A stretch of 44,627 nucleotides of DNA from positions 1 to 44,627 of the forward strand of contig JAKBUF010000004.1 in NCBI GenBank assembly GCA_021844025.1. The letters are read 5' to 3'. Below, piece after piece: positions 26,601 through 36,709 of this stretch (positions are counted from its first letter, which is position 1; each line of letters starts with the position of its first letter). This DNA comes from a bacterium (lineage in GTDB: Bacteria; Patescibacteriota; Minisyncoccia; UBA6257; JAGOQP01). The translations under genes and the position numbers were made by a program. The notes under the pieces were generated by a model, which saw nothing but the letters and a program-made list of their open reading frames with translations, was not told the origin of the DNA and made no database searches.

Positions 26601-26797
26601 GTGCGCATACACTACAAGAAATGCTTACTATTAAATCGGACGACGTGCTTGGACGCGCCGCCGCGTTTGAGTCTATTGTAAAGGGCGAGTCGATTAAAAC
26701 CTCAAATAATCCGTCTGCGTTTAGCGTGCTCACCAACGAAATCAACGCGCTCGGATTTAAAATTGAGCCTATTAAAAAAGAAGATGTTAACGAATAA
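23627..26797 (+). CDS. rpoB: DNA-directed RNA polymerase subunit beta
   Basis: [87 protein letters not shown]. Confidence 0.98.
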   Translation: MHTLRVKSFSKHAGDLTKLPYLGEIQNHSWKWFVEHGIKELFAEVSPIKDYTGKEYELFFEGYSFDEPKFSEEESWQRGSTFEAALRAKVRLVHIPSKREVTQDVYLGDYPVMTDRGTFVLNGVERVVVSQFIRSAGVNFTARGIKGRKYFGAKIIPDRGSWMEFETEISGSIEVKIDKHRKVPVTSLLRVFGLATDEEIKKAFAGVDTGVVKYIEATLKKDVAHDVDASYIEIYKRLRPGDLASVENAKGLIDSMFQRLDRFSLSEVGRYKFNQRLQISEKVSTQLVRLEDLILIVKEIIRLNNDPKSVPDDIDSLSNRRVRSVGELLQGRMRVGFARMRRIIQDRMSTTEEAMLTPTQLINPKPLSSVVREFLVSSQLSQFMDQINPLAELEHKRRLSALGPGGLTRERAGFEVRDVHVSHYGRVCPIETPEGQNIGLITHLATFARVNRLGFLETPYARVKNGVITDEIIYMDAGEEIKYKIAEGGTEFDPQSHKIKHDTVEARINGEPGICTRQEVDFIDVSPRQVVSSATNIIPFLEHDDANRALMGSNMQRQAVPPVRPQMPLVGTGFEDVVAKDSGRVILAPEDGEVTKADAKEITLKGKSGTVHIYELKKFRRSNQYTTINQRTIVTPGQKVKKGDVLADGPSTDHGTLALGQNLLVAFIPFFGGNFEDAIVLSERVVQEDRLTSVYIEDFSCDVRDTKLGPEVTTADIPNVSEDKLRNLDEEGIIRIGAEVHAGDILVGKISPKGETELTAEEKLLRSIFGEKARDVKDTSLYVPHGKSGRVVGIKVFSRERGDKLEPGIIKRIQVEMAQLRKVRAGDKLAGRHGNKGVISRIRPLEDMPYLADGTPVDIVLNPLGVASRMNLGQVLETHLGLAANKLGYRVVTPVFAGATEDDISHELKEAGYPQNGKMVVYDGQTGKRFDQEVTVGYIYMLKLNHLVEDKIHMRSIGPYSLVTQQPLGGKAQFGGQRFGEMEVWALEGYGSAHTLQEMLTIKSDDVLGRAAAFESIVKGESIKTSNNPSAFSVLTNEINALGFKIEPIKKEDVNE

Positions 26798-26808
26798 CCA
26801 CCACCTCT

Positions 26809-29800
26809 ATGTCTATGTTTTTTGATTTTGATTATTTGCGTCTTAAAATTCCTTCACCTGAAGAAATTACTGCTTCTTCATTTGGTGAGGTGACCAAACC
26901 AGAAACTATTAATTATCGTACTCAACGTCCAGAAAAGGATGGATTGTTTTCTGAGCGTATATTCGGTCCTAGCAAAGACTATAAATGTTACTGCGGAAAG
27001 TTTAAGGGATTACGATATAAAGGAACCACGTGTGACAAATGCGGTGTGGAAGTCACTCGTGCTATCGTGCGTCGAGAACGTATGGGGCACATTAAATTAG
27101 TGTCTCCGGTTGCGCATATTTGGTTTTTAAAAACCGGAAATTCAAAAATTGGTATATTCTTTGACGCGCCTATCAGCAAGATTGAAAAGGTGGTGTATTA
27201 TGCAGCATACATGGTAACTTCGGTGCACGAGGAGCGGCGTCAGGAAGCATTAGAAGCATTAAAAACCGAATTTAAAAATAAGAAGAAAGAAGTTTCAGAA
27301 ACAGAATTAGAAACCGTGGAAGCTTCATTTATAAAATTACGAGACTTTCTTTCAAATTTGAAAGTGGGAAGCATTATTAATGAGTTAGAATATTTTGATT
27401 TTTCTCGCAAGTTTGGTGATGTGTTTGAAGCTGGCACCGGAGCGGAAGCTATTCGTAAAATTTTGGAAAAAGTAAATTTGAAAAGAGAAATTGCGGAGAC
27501 TGAAAAAGTTTTGGAGCGGGTAAGCAGACGCTCTGATAGTATTATAGAAAAGAAGTTATTACATAAATTACGCGTATTACATTCATTTTTGAAGAATGGT
27601 ATTCGTCCTGAATGGATGGTAATGACAGTGCTTCCGGTATTGCCGCCTGATTTGCGTCCTATGGTGGCGTTAGATGGAAATCGGTTTGCCAGCTCTGATT
27701 TAAACGACTTGTATCGCCGAGTTATTAACCGTAATAACCGATTAGAAAAATTAATTGAACTACGCGCACCTGAAATTATTGTGACCAACGAGAAACGTAT
27801 GTTACAAGAAGCAGTTGATGCGTTGATTGATAACACTATTCGTTTTGGACGTCAGCAGATGTCTTCACAGAATCGTCCCTTAAAATCATTAGCGGATATT
27901 CTAAAAGGAAAACAAGGACGTTTTCGTCAGAACTTGTTGGGAAAACGTGTTGACTATTCCGGACGTTCGGTAATTGTGGTTGGTCCTGAGTTAAAATTAA
28001 ACGAATGCGGACTCCCTAAAAAAATGGCGTTGGAATTGTTTAAGCCATTTATTATTAATCAGATTTTAGATCGGGGTATGGCACACAACATTAAAAATGC
28101 CAACCGATTAATTGAACAAGGAATCCCGGAAGTATGGGAAATTCTAGAAGAAGTAATTCAAAACAAAGCAGTACTACTAAACCGTGCGCCAACATTGCAC
28201 CGATTGGGTATTCAGGCATTTAAGCCTGTACTCATTGAAGATTTGGCAATTCGTATTCCGCCGATGGTATGTAGCGCGTTTAACGCGGACTTTGACGGAG
28301 ATCAAATGGCAGTACATGTGCCGCTTTCCCAGGAAGCGCAGGCTGAGGCGTGGGATCGCATGCTTTCTTCTAAAAATATTATTCGTCCGGCAAACGGAGA
28401 ACCAATCGCAACTCCCTCACTAGATATTGTGCTTGGGTGTTATTATTTGACTAAATTAGTGGGAGCAACTGAGCCAGCGGAACAATTGCATCGTATGAGT
28501 GATAGTGCCGAAGCTCTTATGGCGCTTGAATTTGGGGTGGTGCGTATTAATGAACCAATCTTAATTCCTTCATTGTGCGCAGAACCGACCTCAGTAGGAC
28601 GATTGATCTTTAATACCATTGTGCCACAAGAATTGGGATACATTAATGATCTCATGAACAAAAAGAACTTACAGAAGCTGGTGGCTCGATATGTAGATGT
28701 GTTAGGATTAGACACTGCATGGGAATTTTTGGACGCTATTAAGGTGTTAGGTTTTCGGTATGCGGCACTTTCTGGAATGACCTGGAGCACATTTGATTTG
28801 CGTGTGCCTACTCAAAAAGAAGATATTATTAAAAAAGCGCGGGAACAAGTACATGGTATTGAACAACAGTATGAAGAAGGATTCTTTGATGCTGACGAAA
28901 AGAAAGCGCGCGCTATTCAAGTGTGGAGTGCTGCTAAAGAAGAAGTAGCAAAGGTAGTTCCGGGAGCGCTTACTACTGAGGGAGAAAATCCTATCTTTAA
29001 CATTATTGATTCTGGATCTCGTGGATCATGGGCACAGGCAAACCAAATGATTGGAATGAAAGGGCTCCTTACCAATCCACAAGGAGAAACTATTGAATTG
29101 CCGGTTATTTCATCATATAAAGAAGGACTTTCGGTGCTTGAATTCTTTATTAATACGCACGGAGCTCGTAAGGGGTTAACCGACACCGCATTAAAAACTG
29201 CGGAAGCCGGATATTTAACTCGTAAAATGGTTGATGTGTGTCAGGATATCACTATCAACAAAGACGATTGTCATACGATAGATGGTATTACGATTGATCG
29301 CGCGGTGGGAGCCGAATATGGATTTTCGTTTGGGGTGCGACTCTTTGGTCGTCGGTTAGCAAAAGATGTAAAAGAAGGAAATAAAATTATTGCTCGCGCA
29401 GGACAAATTGTTGATCGGGCTCTGGGTGAGGTTATTCAAAAATCAGAAGTACAGCAGGTAGTAGTTCGTTCTCCGATCACGTGTCGTTCGTTGTATGGAG
29501 TTTGCTCGGCGTGCTACGGACTAGACCTAGGACGTTTGCACCCCATTGAAAAAGGGGAGGCAATTGGTATTATTGCCGCTCAATCAATTGGAGAACCGGG
29601 AACTCAGCTTACCTTGCGTACGTTCCACTCAGGAGGAGTCGCGGAAAAAGATATTACTTCAGGATTGCCGCGTATTCAAGAAATTCTTGAAGCACGTTCT
29701 CCCAAAGGACGTAGTGCGTTAGCAAAAGAAGGAGGAATAGTTGAAGAGATTGAAGACCGTCAAACTGCTCGGGTAATTAAAATTAAGAGCCGGATTCGTA

Positions 29801-30438
29801 GTGCTAAGGGCAAAAAAGCACACGATAAAGTAATTGAATACCAGGCGCCATGGAATGCTTCTATTTTTGTGGCGGTGGGAGATTCGGTTGAGAAAGGGGT
29901 TCAATTGCATGAAGGAAGTATTGATCTTAAAGAACTATTTGTCTTAAAAGGAAAAGAAGCAGTTGAAAAATATGTTATTAATGAAGTGCAAAAGATTTAT
30001 GTTTCAAACGGAAGCATTATCAGCGACAAACATATTGAAATTATTGTAAAGCAAATGTTTTCTCGTGTTATAATTAAAGACTCAGGAGATAGTTTGCTCG
30101 TAAGGGGGCAGGTAATTGAAAAATCGCGATTTCTAGAAATTAATCGCCGTTTACGTGCACGTGGAAAAGTTCCTGCGAAAGCTCGTCAATTATTATTGGG
30201 TATTACTCGTGCTGCACTTACTACCGAAAGTTTCCTCTCAGCCGCTTCATTCCAAGAAACTGCTCGTGTGTTAGTGAATGCCGCCGCGGAATGTAAGGTA
30301 GACAAACTCCATGGACTTAAAGAAAATGTTATTATTGGGCGCTTTATTCCCGCGGGAACTGGTTTGGCTTCCCGTGAAAAAAGTGGCATTACTCCCGAAT
30401 CATCCAAGGCCGATTCTAATCAGGCAGATGAAGAGTAA
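26809..30438 (+). CDS. rpoC: DNA-directed RNA polymerase subunit beta'
   Basis: [74 protein letters not shown]. Confidence 0.98.
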   Translation: MSMFFDFDYLRLKIPSPEEITASSFGEVTKPETINYRTQRPEKDGLFSERIFGPSKDYKCYCGKFKGLRYKGTTCDKCGVEVTRAIVRRERMGHIKLVSPVAHIWFLKTGNSKIGIFFDAPISKIEKVVYYAAYMVTSVHEERRQEALEALKTEFKNKKKEVSETELETVEASFIKLRDFLSNLKVGSIINELEYFDFSRKFGDVFEAGTGAEAIRKILEKVNLKREIAETEKVLERVSRRSDSIIEKKLLHKLRVLHSFLKNGIRPEWMVMTVLPVLPPDLRPMVALDGNRFASSDLNDLYRRVINRNNRLEKLIELRAPEIIVTNEKRMLQEAVDALIDNTIRFGRQQMSSQNRPLKSLADILKGKQGRFRQNLLGKRVDYSGRSVIVVGPELKLNECGLPKKMALELFKPFIINQILDRGMAHNIKNANRLIEQGIPEVWEILEEVIQNKAVLLNRAPTLHRLGIQAFKPVLIEDLAIRIPPMVCSAFNADFDGDQMAVHVPLSQEAQAEAWDRMLSSKNIIRPANGEPIATPSLDIVLGCYYLTKLVGATEPAEQLHRMSDSAEALMALEFGVVRINEPILIPSLCAEPTSVGRLIFNTIVPQELGYINDLMNKKNLQKLVARYVDVLGLDTAWEFLDAIKVLGFRYAALSGMTWSTFDLRVPTQKEDIIKKAREQVHGIEQQYEEGFFDADEKKARAIQVWSAAKEEVAKVVPGALTTEGENPIFNIIDSGSRGSWAQANQMIGMKGLLTNPQGETIELPVISSYKEGLSVLEFFINTHGARKGLTDTALKTAEAGYLTRKMVDVCQDITINKDDCHTIDGITIDRAVGAEYGFSFGVRLFGRRLAKDVKEGNKIIARAGQIVDRALGEVIQKSEVQQVVVRSPITCRSLYGVCSACYGLDLGRLHPIEKGEAIGIIAAQSIGEPGTQLTLRTFHSGGVAEKDITSGLPRIQEILEARSPKGRSALAKEGGIVEEIEDRQTARVIKIKSRIRSAKGKKAHDKVIEYQAPWNASIFVAVGDSVEKGVQLHEGSIDLKELFVLKGKEAVEKYVINEVQKIYVSNGSIISDKHIEIIVKQMFSRVIIKDSGDSLLVRGQVIEKSRFLEINRRLRARGKVPAKARQLLLGITRAALTTESFLSAASFQETARVLVNAAAECKVDKLHGLKENVIIGRFIPAGTGLASREKSGITPESSKADSNQADEE

Positions 30439-30559
30439 CTTGAATTAAGGTCTATTTTGTGGTACCTTCCTAAAGCCTACGCCAGTTTAAAGTATCTACA
30501 TTATTACTAAATAGTGCGGGATGTATACGAGATTTGTATATAGCACCTGCGATTATGGT

Positions 30560-30979
30560 ATGGAACAATCAGAAAAAAAAGAATACGAATTATCATTTTT
30601 ACTGAGAAGTGAAGAGGGAATTAGCGCTTTGCAAAGCGTGCTATCTCACTTTGGTTATGAGGTAACCTCACAAAGCGAAATTAAGCGCATGGTGTTGGCG
30701 TACCCCATTAAAAAAGAAACGAGTGCGTTGTTTGGATACGTATATTTTATGGCAGCACCCGAGACCGTGCATAACTTTATGCGCGAGCTTCGTTTGGAGC
30801 CAATGGTTTTACGCGTGCTTCTTATTAATGAGCCGATCAAGCGAACACTTCAGTATGGAGTGGAGGGGGCTACTCCCCGCGACATGACCGGCAAAGAAGA
30901 ACAGCAATCAACCGAGAAACCGGCAGATGCAGTTACGAATGAAGATCTTGAAAAGAAATTAGAGGAGATATTAAACTAG
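30560..30979 (+). CDS. rpsF: 30S ribosomal protein S6
   Basis: KKEYELSFLLRSEEGISALQSVLSHFG...KRMVLAYPIKKETSALFGYVYFMAAPETV; position upstream of ssb and rpsR. Confidence 0.88.
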   Translation: MEQSEKKEYELSFLLRSEEGISALQSVLSHFGYEVTSQSEIKRMVLAYPIKKETSALFGYVYFMAAPETVHNFMRELRLEPMVLRVLLINEPIKRTLQYGVEGATPRDMTGKEEQQSTEKPADAVTNEDLEKKLEEILN

Positions 30980-31069
30980 TTATCAAGTTTAAAGTTCAAA
31001 GTTATAAAGTATTTATTTTAACAACTTGATAACTTGAAAACTTGATAACTTTATAACTAATTTTTAACT

Positions 31070-31561
31070 ATGAATCTAAACAAAGTGATCATTATTGGTA
31101 ATGTGGCCTCCGAAGTAACTCTCAAGGCAACTGCTAGCAATCAGCCGGTGTGCAATTTTTCAGTAGCAACCAACCGAGTGTGGACTGATAAAAGTGGCGC
31201 AAAACAGGAAGCTGCGGAATTTCATCGGGTAGTTGCATGGGGAAGACAAGCTGAAATCGCCAGCCAGTTTCTCTCGAAAGGGGGATTGGTTATGATTGAG
31301 GGGCGTTTACAAACACGCAGCTGGAAAGGCACCGATGGACAGAATCATTACACTACTGAAATTGTGTGTGAAAATATGCAATTAGGGCCTCGTTCGGGAG
31401 GAGCCGCAAAAGGAAGTTATGCTCCACGAGGAAATGCTTCTGCAAAACCAGCGCAGCCAACGGCGCATGACGCCTTAGATACCATGGGAGATTTAGAAGA
31501 ATCATTACCAGAGGTTTCGTTAGATGATGCGGAGATTAAAGCGGAAGACCTTCCGTTCTAG
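31070..31561 (+). CDS. ssb: Single-stranded DNA-binding protein
   Basis: MNLNKVIIIGNVASEVTLKATASNQPVCNFSVATNRVWTDKSG..EFHRVVAWGRQAEIASQFLSKGGLVMIEGRLQTRSWKG. Confidence 0.95.
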   Translation: MNLNKVIIIGNVASEVTLKATASNQPVCNFSVATNRVWTDKSGAKQEAAEFHRVVAWGRQAEIASQFLSKGGLVMIEGRLQTRSWKGTDGQNHYTTEIVCENMQLGPRSGGAAKGSYAPRGNASAKPAQPTAHDALDTMGDLEESLPEVSLDDAEIKAEDLPF

Positions 31562-31569
31562 GAATTCTC

Positions 31570-31604
31570 AATTTTCAGTTACCAATAATCAATGAATTTT
31601 CAAT
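31570..31604. repeat. 35-bp dispersed intergenic repeat, copy 1
   Basis: AATTTTCAGTTACCAATAATCAATGAATTTTCAAT; identical to 34656-34690. Confidence 0.9.
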
Positions 31605-31742
31605 TGTAAAATTTTAGAATTGATATTTGAATGAAAATTGGAAATTGCTGTGCCCCGTAGAGAATTTATTCTTCTGCTGGGGATAAATGAAAATTAATTT
31701 ATTATTTCTACATTTTATAATTTTTAACTTGATAACTGACAT

Positions 31743-31976
31743 ATGGCTTTTACTAAAAATTCAAAAAATAGTTCGGTTAAACAGTGTTTTTTCTGTTCAC
31801 AGAACTTAAAAGAAATTGACTATAAAGACCCGTTGCTTTTAAAACGGTTTGTTTCGGGACAGGGAAAAATCGTTGATCCGCAACACACCGCAACTTGTTC
31901 TAAGCATCAGCGTCGCCTCGCTCAATCAATCAAACGAGCGCGATATATGGGGCTTCTGTCATTTGTAAAAAAATAA
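31743..31976 (+). CDS. rpsR: 30S ribosomal protein S18
   Basis: CFFCSQNLKEIDYKDPLLLKRFVSGQGKIVDPQHTATCSKHQRRLAQSIKRARYMGLLSF. Confidence 0.95.
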   Translation: MAFTKNSKNSSVKQCFFCSQNLKEIDYKDPLLLKRFVSGQGKIVDPQHTATCSKHQRRLAQSIKRARYMGLLSFVKK

Positions 31977-32093
31977 CCCAGATAGTAGAACTTTTGCTTG
32001 CTTTGCAATGGAACTTTGTATCAAAAGTTCACTACTGGGCAGGATATAATGCAAAAGAGTGAATAACAAACCGCCCGAAAGGGCGGTTTTGCA

Positions 32094-32666
32094 TTACAAT
32101 TTTTCTATAATCTCCAAAACTTCTGGAAGCTCTCGTACATTATCTTCTCCTCCTATGTGTCCATAGTTGTGCAACATGAGAGTTTCTGCTCCTAATTTGT
32201 TTTTGAATGTTAATTCATTTTCTATTGGAACGTACGGGTCATTATCCGATCCCATATAGTAGAATTCTTGCGCGTGTGTTTTCGCCTTTTCAAAATCAAT
32301 TGGTTTGTTAAGCCATTCATGAGCTACCTCTTTATCTTCTTCTGTTTCAAACGATTCGTCTGCGTTGAGCGTAAACCACCCCGCCACACAAATAACCGCT
32401 CGAATTTTCGTGTTGGTGGGAAGCGTTTCTAAATATCGTAAAATAGTTTGGCACCCCACGCTGTGTCCTACTAAAATAGTATTAGGATCCGGTTTGATTT
32501 TGTGCTGTAGAACCGACACCCATTCGCGTATGGAAGGGGCATCTGGATTGGGCATTTCTAATATATCTGCCGTGTATCCCTTTTTTTCTAACTTTTGTTT
32601 TAGCCACGGAAACCAGCTGCCTTCGGGTGAATCACCCCATCCGTGAATAATATAGATATGGTTCAT
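32094..32666 (-). CDS. RBBP9/YdeN-family alpha/beta hydrolase
   Basis: YIIHGWGDSPEGSWFPWLKQKLEKKG...TILVGHSVGCQTILRYLE...GHIGGEDNVRELPEV. Confidence 0.88.
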   Translation of the reverse strand: MNHIYIIHGWGDSPEGSWFPWLKQKLEKKGYTADILEMPNPDAPSIREWVSVLQHKIKPDPNTILVGHSVGCQTILRYLETLPTNTKIRAVICVAGWFTLNADESFETEEDKEVAHEWLNKPIDFEKAKTHAQEFYYMGSDNDPYVPIENELTFKNKLGAETLMLHNYGHIGGEDNVRELPEVLEIIEKL

Positions 32667-32676
32667 AAAGCAATGT

Positions 32677-32757
32677 GCTCAGGGAGGGACTTGAACCCTC
32701 ATGGGAGACCCCACACGATTTTGAGTCGTGCGCGTATACCAATTCCGCCACCTGAGC
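32677..32757 (-). tRNA. tRNA-Leu (anticodon CAA)
   Basis: Reverse complement GCTCAGGTGGCGGAATTGGTATACGCGCACGACTCAAAATCGTGTGGGGTCTCCCATGAGGGTTCAAGTCCCTCCCTGAGC; long variable arm; loop CTCAAAA. Confidence 0.93.
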
Positions 32758-32923
32758 TTTTATCTCGTTGATGTTATCAATTTTTTAAGGTAAAATCAAT
32801 GCGAAGCAATTATCAATTATCAATTGCCAATTAATTATTTAATTAAGTAATGAATCAATTTGGAAATTGTAATATTAAAAATTTACTGAAAATTGCAAAA
32901 TTGTAAATTGAAAATTCTTAAAC

Positions 32924-33859
32924 ATGGCTCGTGTTATTGCAATTACCAATCAGAAACATAATATTTATACACCTCATAATAAAGGAGTTACGAAATTTAA
33001 ATCCCATCCATGTTTATGTGGTTGTGGCGAGATGGTCGTGGTCCATAAATATCCGAAAAAAGATGGTCGTGGATATGGTTATTTAGTAAATAGTTTTATT
33101 AGAGGACATGGAAAACGTGGAGTAGATGGGTATGATAAAGAAATTCATAGTCCTCGTCTTTGCGCGTGTGGCTGTGGAAATATTACAAATAAAAATGGTG
33201 GGAGATTTTATAGATTTTTAAAGGGGCATGAAAATGTAGGAAGAGTTCCTTGGAACAAGGGCAGACACTTGAGTGAGAGTTCTCGTGCTAAAATGAGCTT
33301 AGCTAAGAGGGGGATAGAACCCAAAAATAAGGTTAAGGTTGATTTGAGTGTATTATATAATTTATATGTTGATAAAAAACTAAATATATCTGAGGTTAGT
33401 AGATTAATAAATGTATCCGAGGATGTGATAAAAAATAGACTGAGAAAATTTGGTTGGTCTAGAACCACAAAAGAATCTTGTTCTCTACCTCGTTTTAAAA
33501 ATAAAATGAGACACATACGAGTGAAAGTTTTATCTTCAAATCCTGTTGTAGAATCACCAAATAAGCTCGAAAAATTGGTGTACGACGAATTATCAAATAG
33601 AAAGATTTATTACGAAAAGCAGGTTCCACTCTTTGATAAATTTGTTGTTGATGTTTTGTTCCCACGAAAAAAGGTCGTGTTAGAAATTTTTGGAAAATAT
33701 TGGCATAATAATCCTAAAATAAAGAAAAAAGATTTTTCAAAGAAAAAATATCTTGAGAAGTGCGGATACAGGGTTGAAGAACTGTGGGACTATCAAATTA
33801 AAAGTCTTGGTGTAGTTTCAGCCATTGGAAATGTTCTTAATAAATATAATCTAGTTTAA
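32924..33859 (+). CDS. Homing endonuclease-like protein: parA-derived N-terminus, CxCGCG repeats, NUMOD3-like motif, C-terminal Vsr-like (EDxHD/PD-(D/E)xK) nuclease
   Basis: MARVIAITNQK then CLCGCGEMV...SFIRGHG, CACGCGNIT...FLKGHE, VPWNKGRHLSESSRAKMSLAKRG, and KLEKLVYDELSNRKIYYEKQVPLFDKFVVDVLFPRKKVVLEIFGKYWHNNP...YLEKCGYRVEELWDYQIK. Confidence 0.85.
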   Translation: MARVIAITNQKHNIYTPHNKGVTKFKSHPCLCGCGEMVVVHKYPKKDGRGYGYLVNSFIRGHGKRGVDGYDKEIHSPRLCACGCGNITNKNGGRFYRFLKGHENVGRVPWNKGRHLSESSRAKMSLAKRGIEPKNKVKVDLSVLYNLYVDKKLNISEVSRLINVSEDVIKNRLRKFGWSRTTKESCSLPRFKNKMRHIRVKVLSSNPVVESPNKLEKLVYDELSNRKIYYEKQVPLFDKFVVDVLFPRKKVVLEIFGKYWHNNPKIKKKDFSKKKYLEKCGYRVEELWDYQIKSLGVVSAIGNVLNKYNLV

Positions 33860-33861
33860 CT

Positions 33862-34638
33862 ATGGCAAGAGTAATAGCGATCACAAATGCCAAGGGCGGA
33901 GTCGGAAAAACTACCACGTCTGTTAATCTGGCGGCGTATTTGGCGTCTATGGGGCGTCGCGTGCTTTTAATTGATTTTGACCCACAAGGAAACGCGTCTT
34001 CCGGGTTTGGAATTCCGGTCCATTTAATACATGAGAGTGTGTACGATGTACTTATGGGACGCATGCCCTATGATCAAGTGGTTCGCCGCACCGCTCTTTC
34101 GTATGTGCATATTATTCCCGCAAATAAAGATTTGGCTGGTGCGCTCGTTGAGTTAATGCAACTACCCGATCGTGAGTCAATGCTCAAACAGGTAATTACT
34201 CGTCTGCGGCATCAGTATCATTATATTATTATTGATTTGCCCCCCAGTTTGAGTTTATTAACCATTAATGGCTTAGTGGCAGCAGACGAAGTACTTATTC
34301 CTATTCAAGCGGAATATTATAGTTTGGAAGGACTGGGGCAACTATTACAGACCATTGATCTTATTAATAAAAATTTAAACGCTCGTGTAAAAGTATGTGG
34401 CGCTCTTTTAACCATGTACAACAAGCGAGAAACATTAAGCAGAGAAGTGGCAAAAGAAGTACGACGGCATTTTCCATATCATGTATTTGAAACCGAAATC
34501 CCTCGTTCTATTGCGCTTGCGGAAGCGCCTAGTTTTGCGCAATCGGTGTTGCAATATGATCCGCATTCACCGGGAGCTCACGCGTATGAATTATTGGCAC
34601 GAGAAATTATTGCACAGGAACAACGGACCACAATGTAG
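33862..34638 (+). CDS. parA: ParA/Soj-family chromosome partitioning ATPase
   Basis: MARVIAITNAKGGVGKTTTSVNLAAYLASMGRRVLLIDFDPQGNASSGFG...IIDLPPSLSLLTINGLVAADEVLIPIQAEYYSLEGL. Confidence 0.95.
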   Translation: MARVIAITNAKGGVGKTTTSVNLAAYLASMGRRVLLIDFDPQGNASSGFGIPVHLIHESVYDVLMGRMPYDQVVRRTALSYVHIIPANKDLAGALVELMQLPDRESMLKQVITRLRHQYHYIIIDLPPSLSLLTINGLVAADEVLIPIQAEYYSLEGLGQLLQTIDLINKNLNARVKVCGALLTMYNKRETLSREVAKEVRRHFPYHVFETEIPRSIALAEAPSFAQSVLQYDPHSPGAHAYELLAREIIAQEQRTTM

Positions 34639-34655
34639 AAATTGTGGTAGTTTTT

Positions 34656-34690
34656 AATTTTCAGTTACCAATAATCAATGAATTTTCAAT
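34656..34690. repeat. 35-bp dispersed intergenic repeat, copy 2
   Basis: Identical to 31570-31604. Confidence 0.9.
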
Positions 34691-34774
34691 GAGATAATTT
34701 TAAAATTGGTAATTGAATCGAAATTGGCTATTGGAAATTGAAAGCTATTGTGTATATAATACACACAATATCTC

Positions 34775-36079
34775 ATGGGCTTAGAATCACTTATTCCTAA
34801 TAAAAACAATCAACAACCGCAAGGAAACGGCGGTTATATTCCCAATGATCGTGATGACATTGAAGAAATAGATGTTGAAGAAACACGCTACACCATGCGG
34901 CGTGAGCGTGACAACTTAGGAGTGCTTAGTTCGTTGCTTGCGGGCACTTCACATCCACAGCGAGACCAGTCTCCGTTTCAACAACCGCAGTCTCCGTATG
35001 CGGCGCCACAGCAGGGAACACCTGGCATGGAACGTGGAGCATGGAACGTGGAACGGGGAGTAGTACATAATAGACAGCCACAGCCATATCAAGAACCACG
35101 ACAAGTACCACGCGAAACATATTACAAGGAAGAGCTATTTACTGAAAATAATGTGTGGCAAGAACCAGTTGCTTCGCGACCACAAAGAGCACCCGAATAT
35201 CAGCGGGAATCTTTTGTGCATTCAAAACCAAAAGAACGCCGTGAAACTCCCATGCTCTCGGGTCCTATTTTTCAAGTTGAGGTGGGTAAAATTTTTGAAA
35301 ATCCATATCAGCCGCGTAAAGAGTTTGATGAAACCGCGCTTGATGAGCTTGCCGCTTCTATTCGAGAATTTGGTGTTATGCAACCACTCGTGGTAACGCG
35401 CATGAATGAGGAAACAGAAGATGGTATGCGTACTACCTATCAATTAATTGCAGGACATCGACGTTTACTTGCGTCAAAAAAAGTTGGATTAAAAACCGTT
35501 CCGGTGGTTATTCGTACCGATCTCAAGCGCGCCGATGCGCTTGAAATGGCAATTGTAGAAAATATTCAGCGTCAAGATTTGAATGTGGTAGAAACTGCTC
35601 GCGCGTATGCGCGACTTTCTGATGAGTTTGGTCTTACCCAACGAGAAATTGCGGCTCGATTAGGTAAAAGCAGAGAATCAATTGCCAATACACTACGATT
35701 GTTGTCGTTACCCACCTATGTTCAAGATGCTATTTCCGCGGGAACTATTAATGAAAGCCACGCGCGTATTTTAATGCAAATTACCGATCCGGCGCGCCAG
35801 CAGTCTATGTTTGATCAAATTGTGAAAGATGGTTTAAGTGTGCGCGATACCAAACGCATGCTTTCGCGTGAGACTCCTTCTTCTACACATGTTCGCGGAG
35901 TGGCGCATCATGCTTCCAATCCCGAACTAAAATCATTAGAGCAAGATATTTCTGATGTGGTAGGAGCTCCCGTACATATTGAACTTTCCGACAAAGGAGG
36001 GAAAATTGTAATTCATTTTTACTCCCCTGAAGAAGTACAGGGAATTGCGCAACGCATCAAAAAGGATCAACAATATTAG
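34775..36079 (+). CDS. parB: ParB/Spo0J-family chromosome partitioning protein with long disordered N-terminus
   Basis: VGKIFENPYQPRKEFDETALDELAASIREFGVMQPLVVTR, IAGHRRLLASKKVGLKTVPVVI, ALEMAIVENIQRQDLNVVETARAYARL, GLTQREIAARLGKSRESIANTLRLLSLP. Confidence 0.95.
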   Translation: MGLESLIPNKNNQQPQGNGGYIPNDRDDIEEIDVEETRYTMRRERDNLGVLSSLLAGTSHPQRDQSPFQQPQSPYAAPQQGTPGMERGAWNVERGVVHNRQPQPYQEPRQVPRETYYKEELFTENNVWQEPVASRPQRAPEYQRESFVHSKPKERRETPMLSGPIFQVEVGKIFENPYQPRKEFDETALDELAASIREFGVMQPLVVTRMNEETEDGMRTTYQLIAGHRRLLASKKVGLKTVPVVIRTDLKRADALEMAIVENIQRQDLNVVETARAYARLSDEFGLTQREIAARLGKSRESIANTLRLLSLPTYVQDAISAGTINESHARILMQITDPARQQSMFDQIVKDGLSVRDTKRMLSRETPSSTHVRGVAHHASNPELKSLEQDISDVVGAPVHIELSDKGGKIVIHFYSPEEVQGIAQRIKKDQQY

Positions 36080-36194
36080 AATTAGTGATTAGGGTCTAGT
36101 GGCTAGTGATCAGTGATGAGTTCTCCTGTAATATATAGGATGTGTTTCTATAATATGAAGTAAATATAAAAACACAAAATAGTAAAATTTATTT

Positions 36195-36584
36195 ATGAAA
36201 GATTTTGATCAATGGGATGAATTAAAAAAGAAAATTGAGATTGATAAAGATAGTCCTGAAAAATTTCCTAAAGAAAGAGAGGTTTGGATGAGTAATATTG
36301 GTAGAAATATTGGTTTTGAACAAAATGGAAGTGGGGATAATTTTTCTCGCCCCGTCCTAATTATAAAGAAGTTTAATAATCATATGTTCTGGACCGTCCC
36401 TCTTTCTACTAAACAAAAAGATTTTGATTTTTATTTTAATTTTATTGATTTAAATAATCAAAAAGTTTCTATCATCTTGGCCCAAATGAAATTAACAAGT
36501 GTCAAAAGATTAAAAAGAAAACTTTACGATATTCCCAATGAAATCTTTAATACAATAAAGCAAAAGATGCGGTCTTTCCTCTGA
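36195..36584 (+). CDS. PemK/MazF-family toxin-like protein
   Basis: EREVWMSNIGRNIGFEQNGSGDNFSRPVLIIKKFNNHMFWTVPLSTKQK...NLILAQMKLTSVKRLKRKL-type pattern. Confidence 0.8.
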   Translation: MKDFDQWDELKKKIEIDKDSPEKFPKEREVWMSNIGRNIGFEQNGSGDNFSRPVLIIKKFNNHMFWTVPLSTKQKDFDFYFNFIDLNNQKVSIILAQMKLTSVKRLKRKLYDIPNEIFNTIKQKMRSFL

Positions 36585-36590
36585 AAACTC

Positions 36591-36616
36591 GAAACCCCGC
36601 TTTTGGCGGGGTTTCT
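36591..36616 (+). terminator. Rho-independent terminator-like hairpin
   Basis: GAAACCCCGC TTTT GGCGGGGTTTC. Confidence 0.75.
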
Positions 36617-36709
36617 CGGAGCCTTGCGGCACTTTGTATGCCCAGTATAGCAAAATGAATACATAAGTCAATATATGTGGATAACTCATTATGGTACATT
36701 ATTATTGAT

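Noticed and set aside
24016-30407. Numerous antisense ORFs within rpoB/rpoC
   Set aside because: Shadow ORFs opposite highly conserved genes, with no independent coding evidence.
32924-33894. parA interruption as an intron or intein
   Set aside because: The upstream ORF has its own stop codon, and parA restarts with a full ATG and complete N-terminus, so no splicing is required.
33862-33894. MARVIAITN duplication as simple tandem duplication
   Set aside because: A recent duplication would keep nucleotide identity. Here almost every codon is changed but synonymous.
35026-35062. GGAACGTGGAGCATGGAACGTGGAAC repeat in parB as a parS site
   Set aside because: It is a direct, not palindromic, repeat in the disordered linker and lacks the CCACGTGG-centred symmetry.
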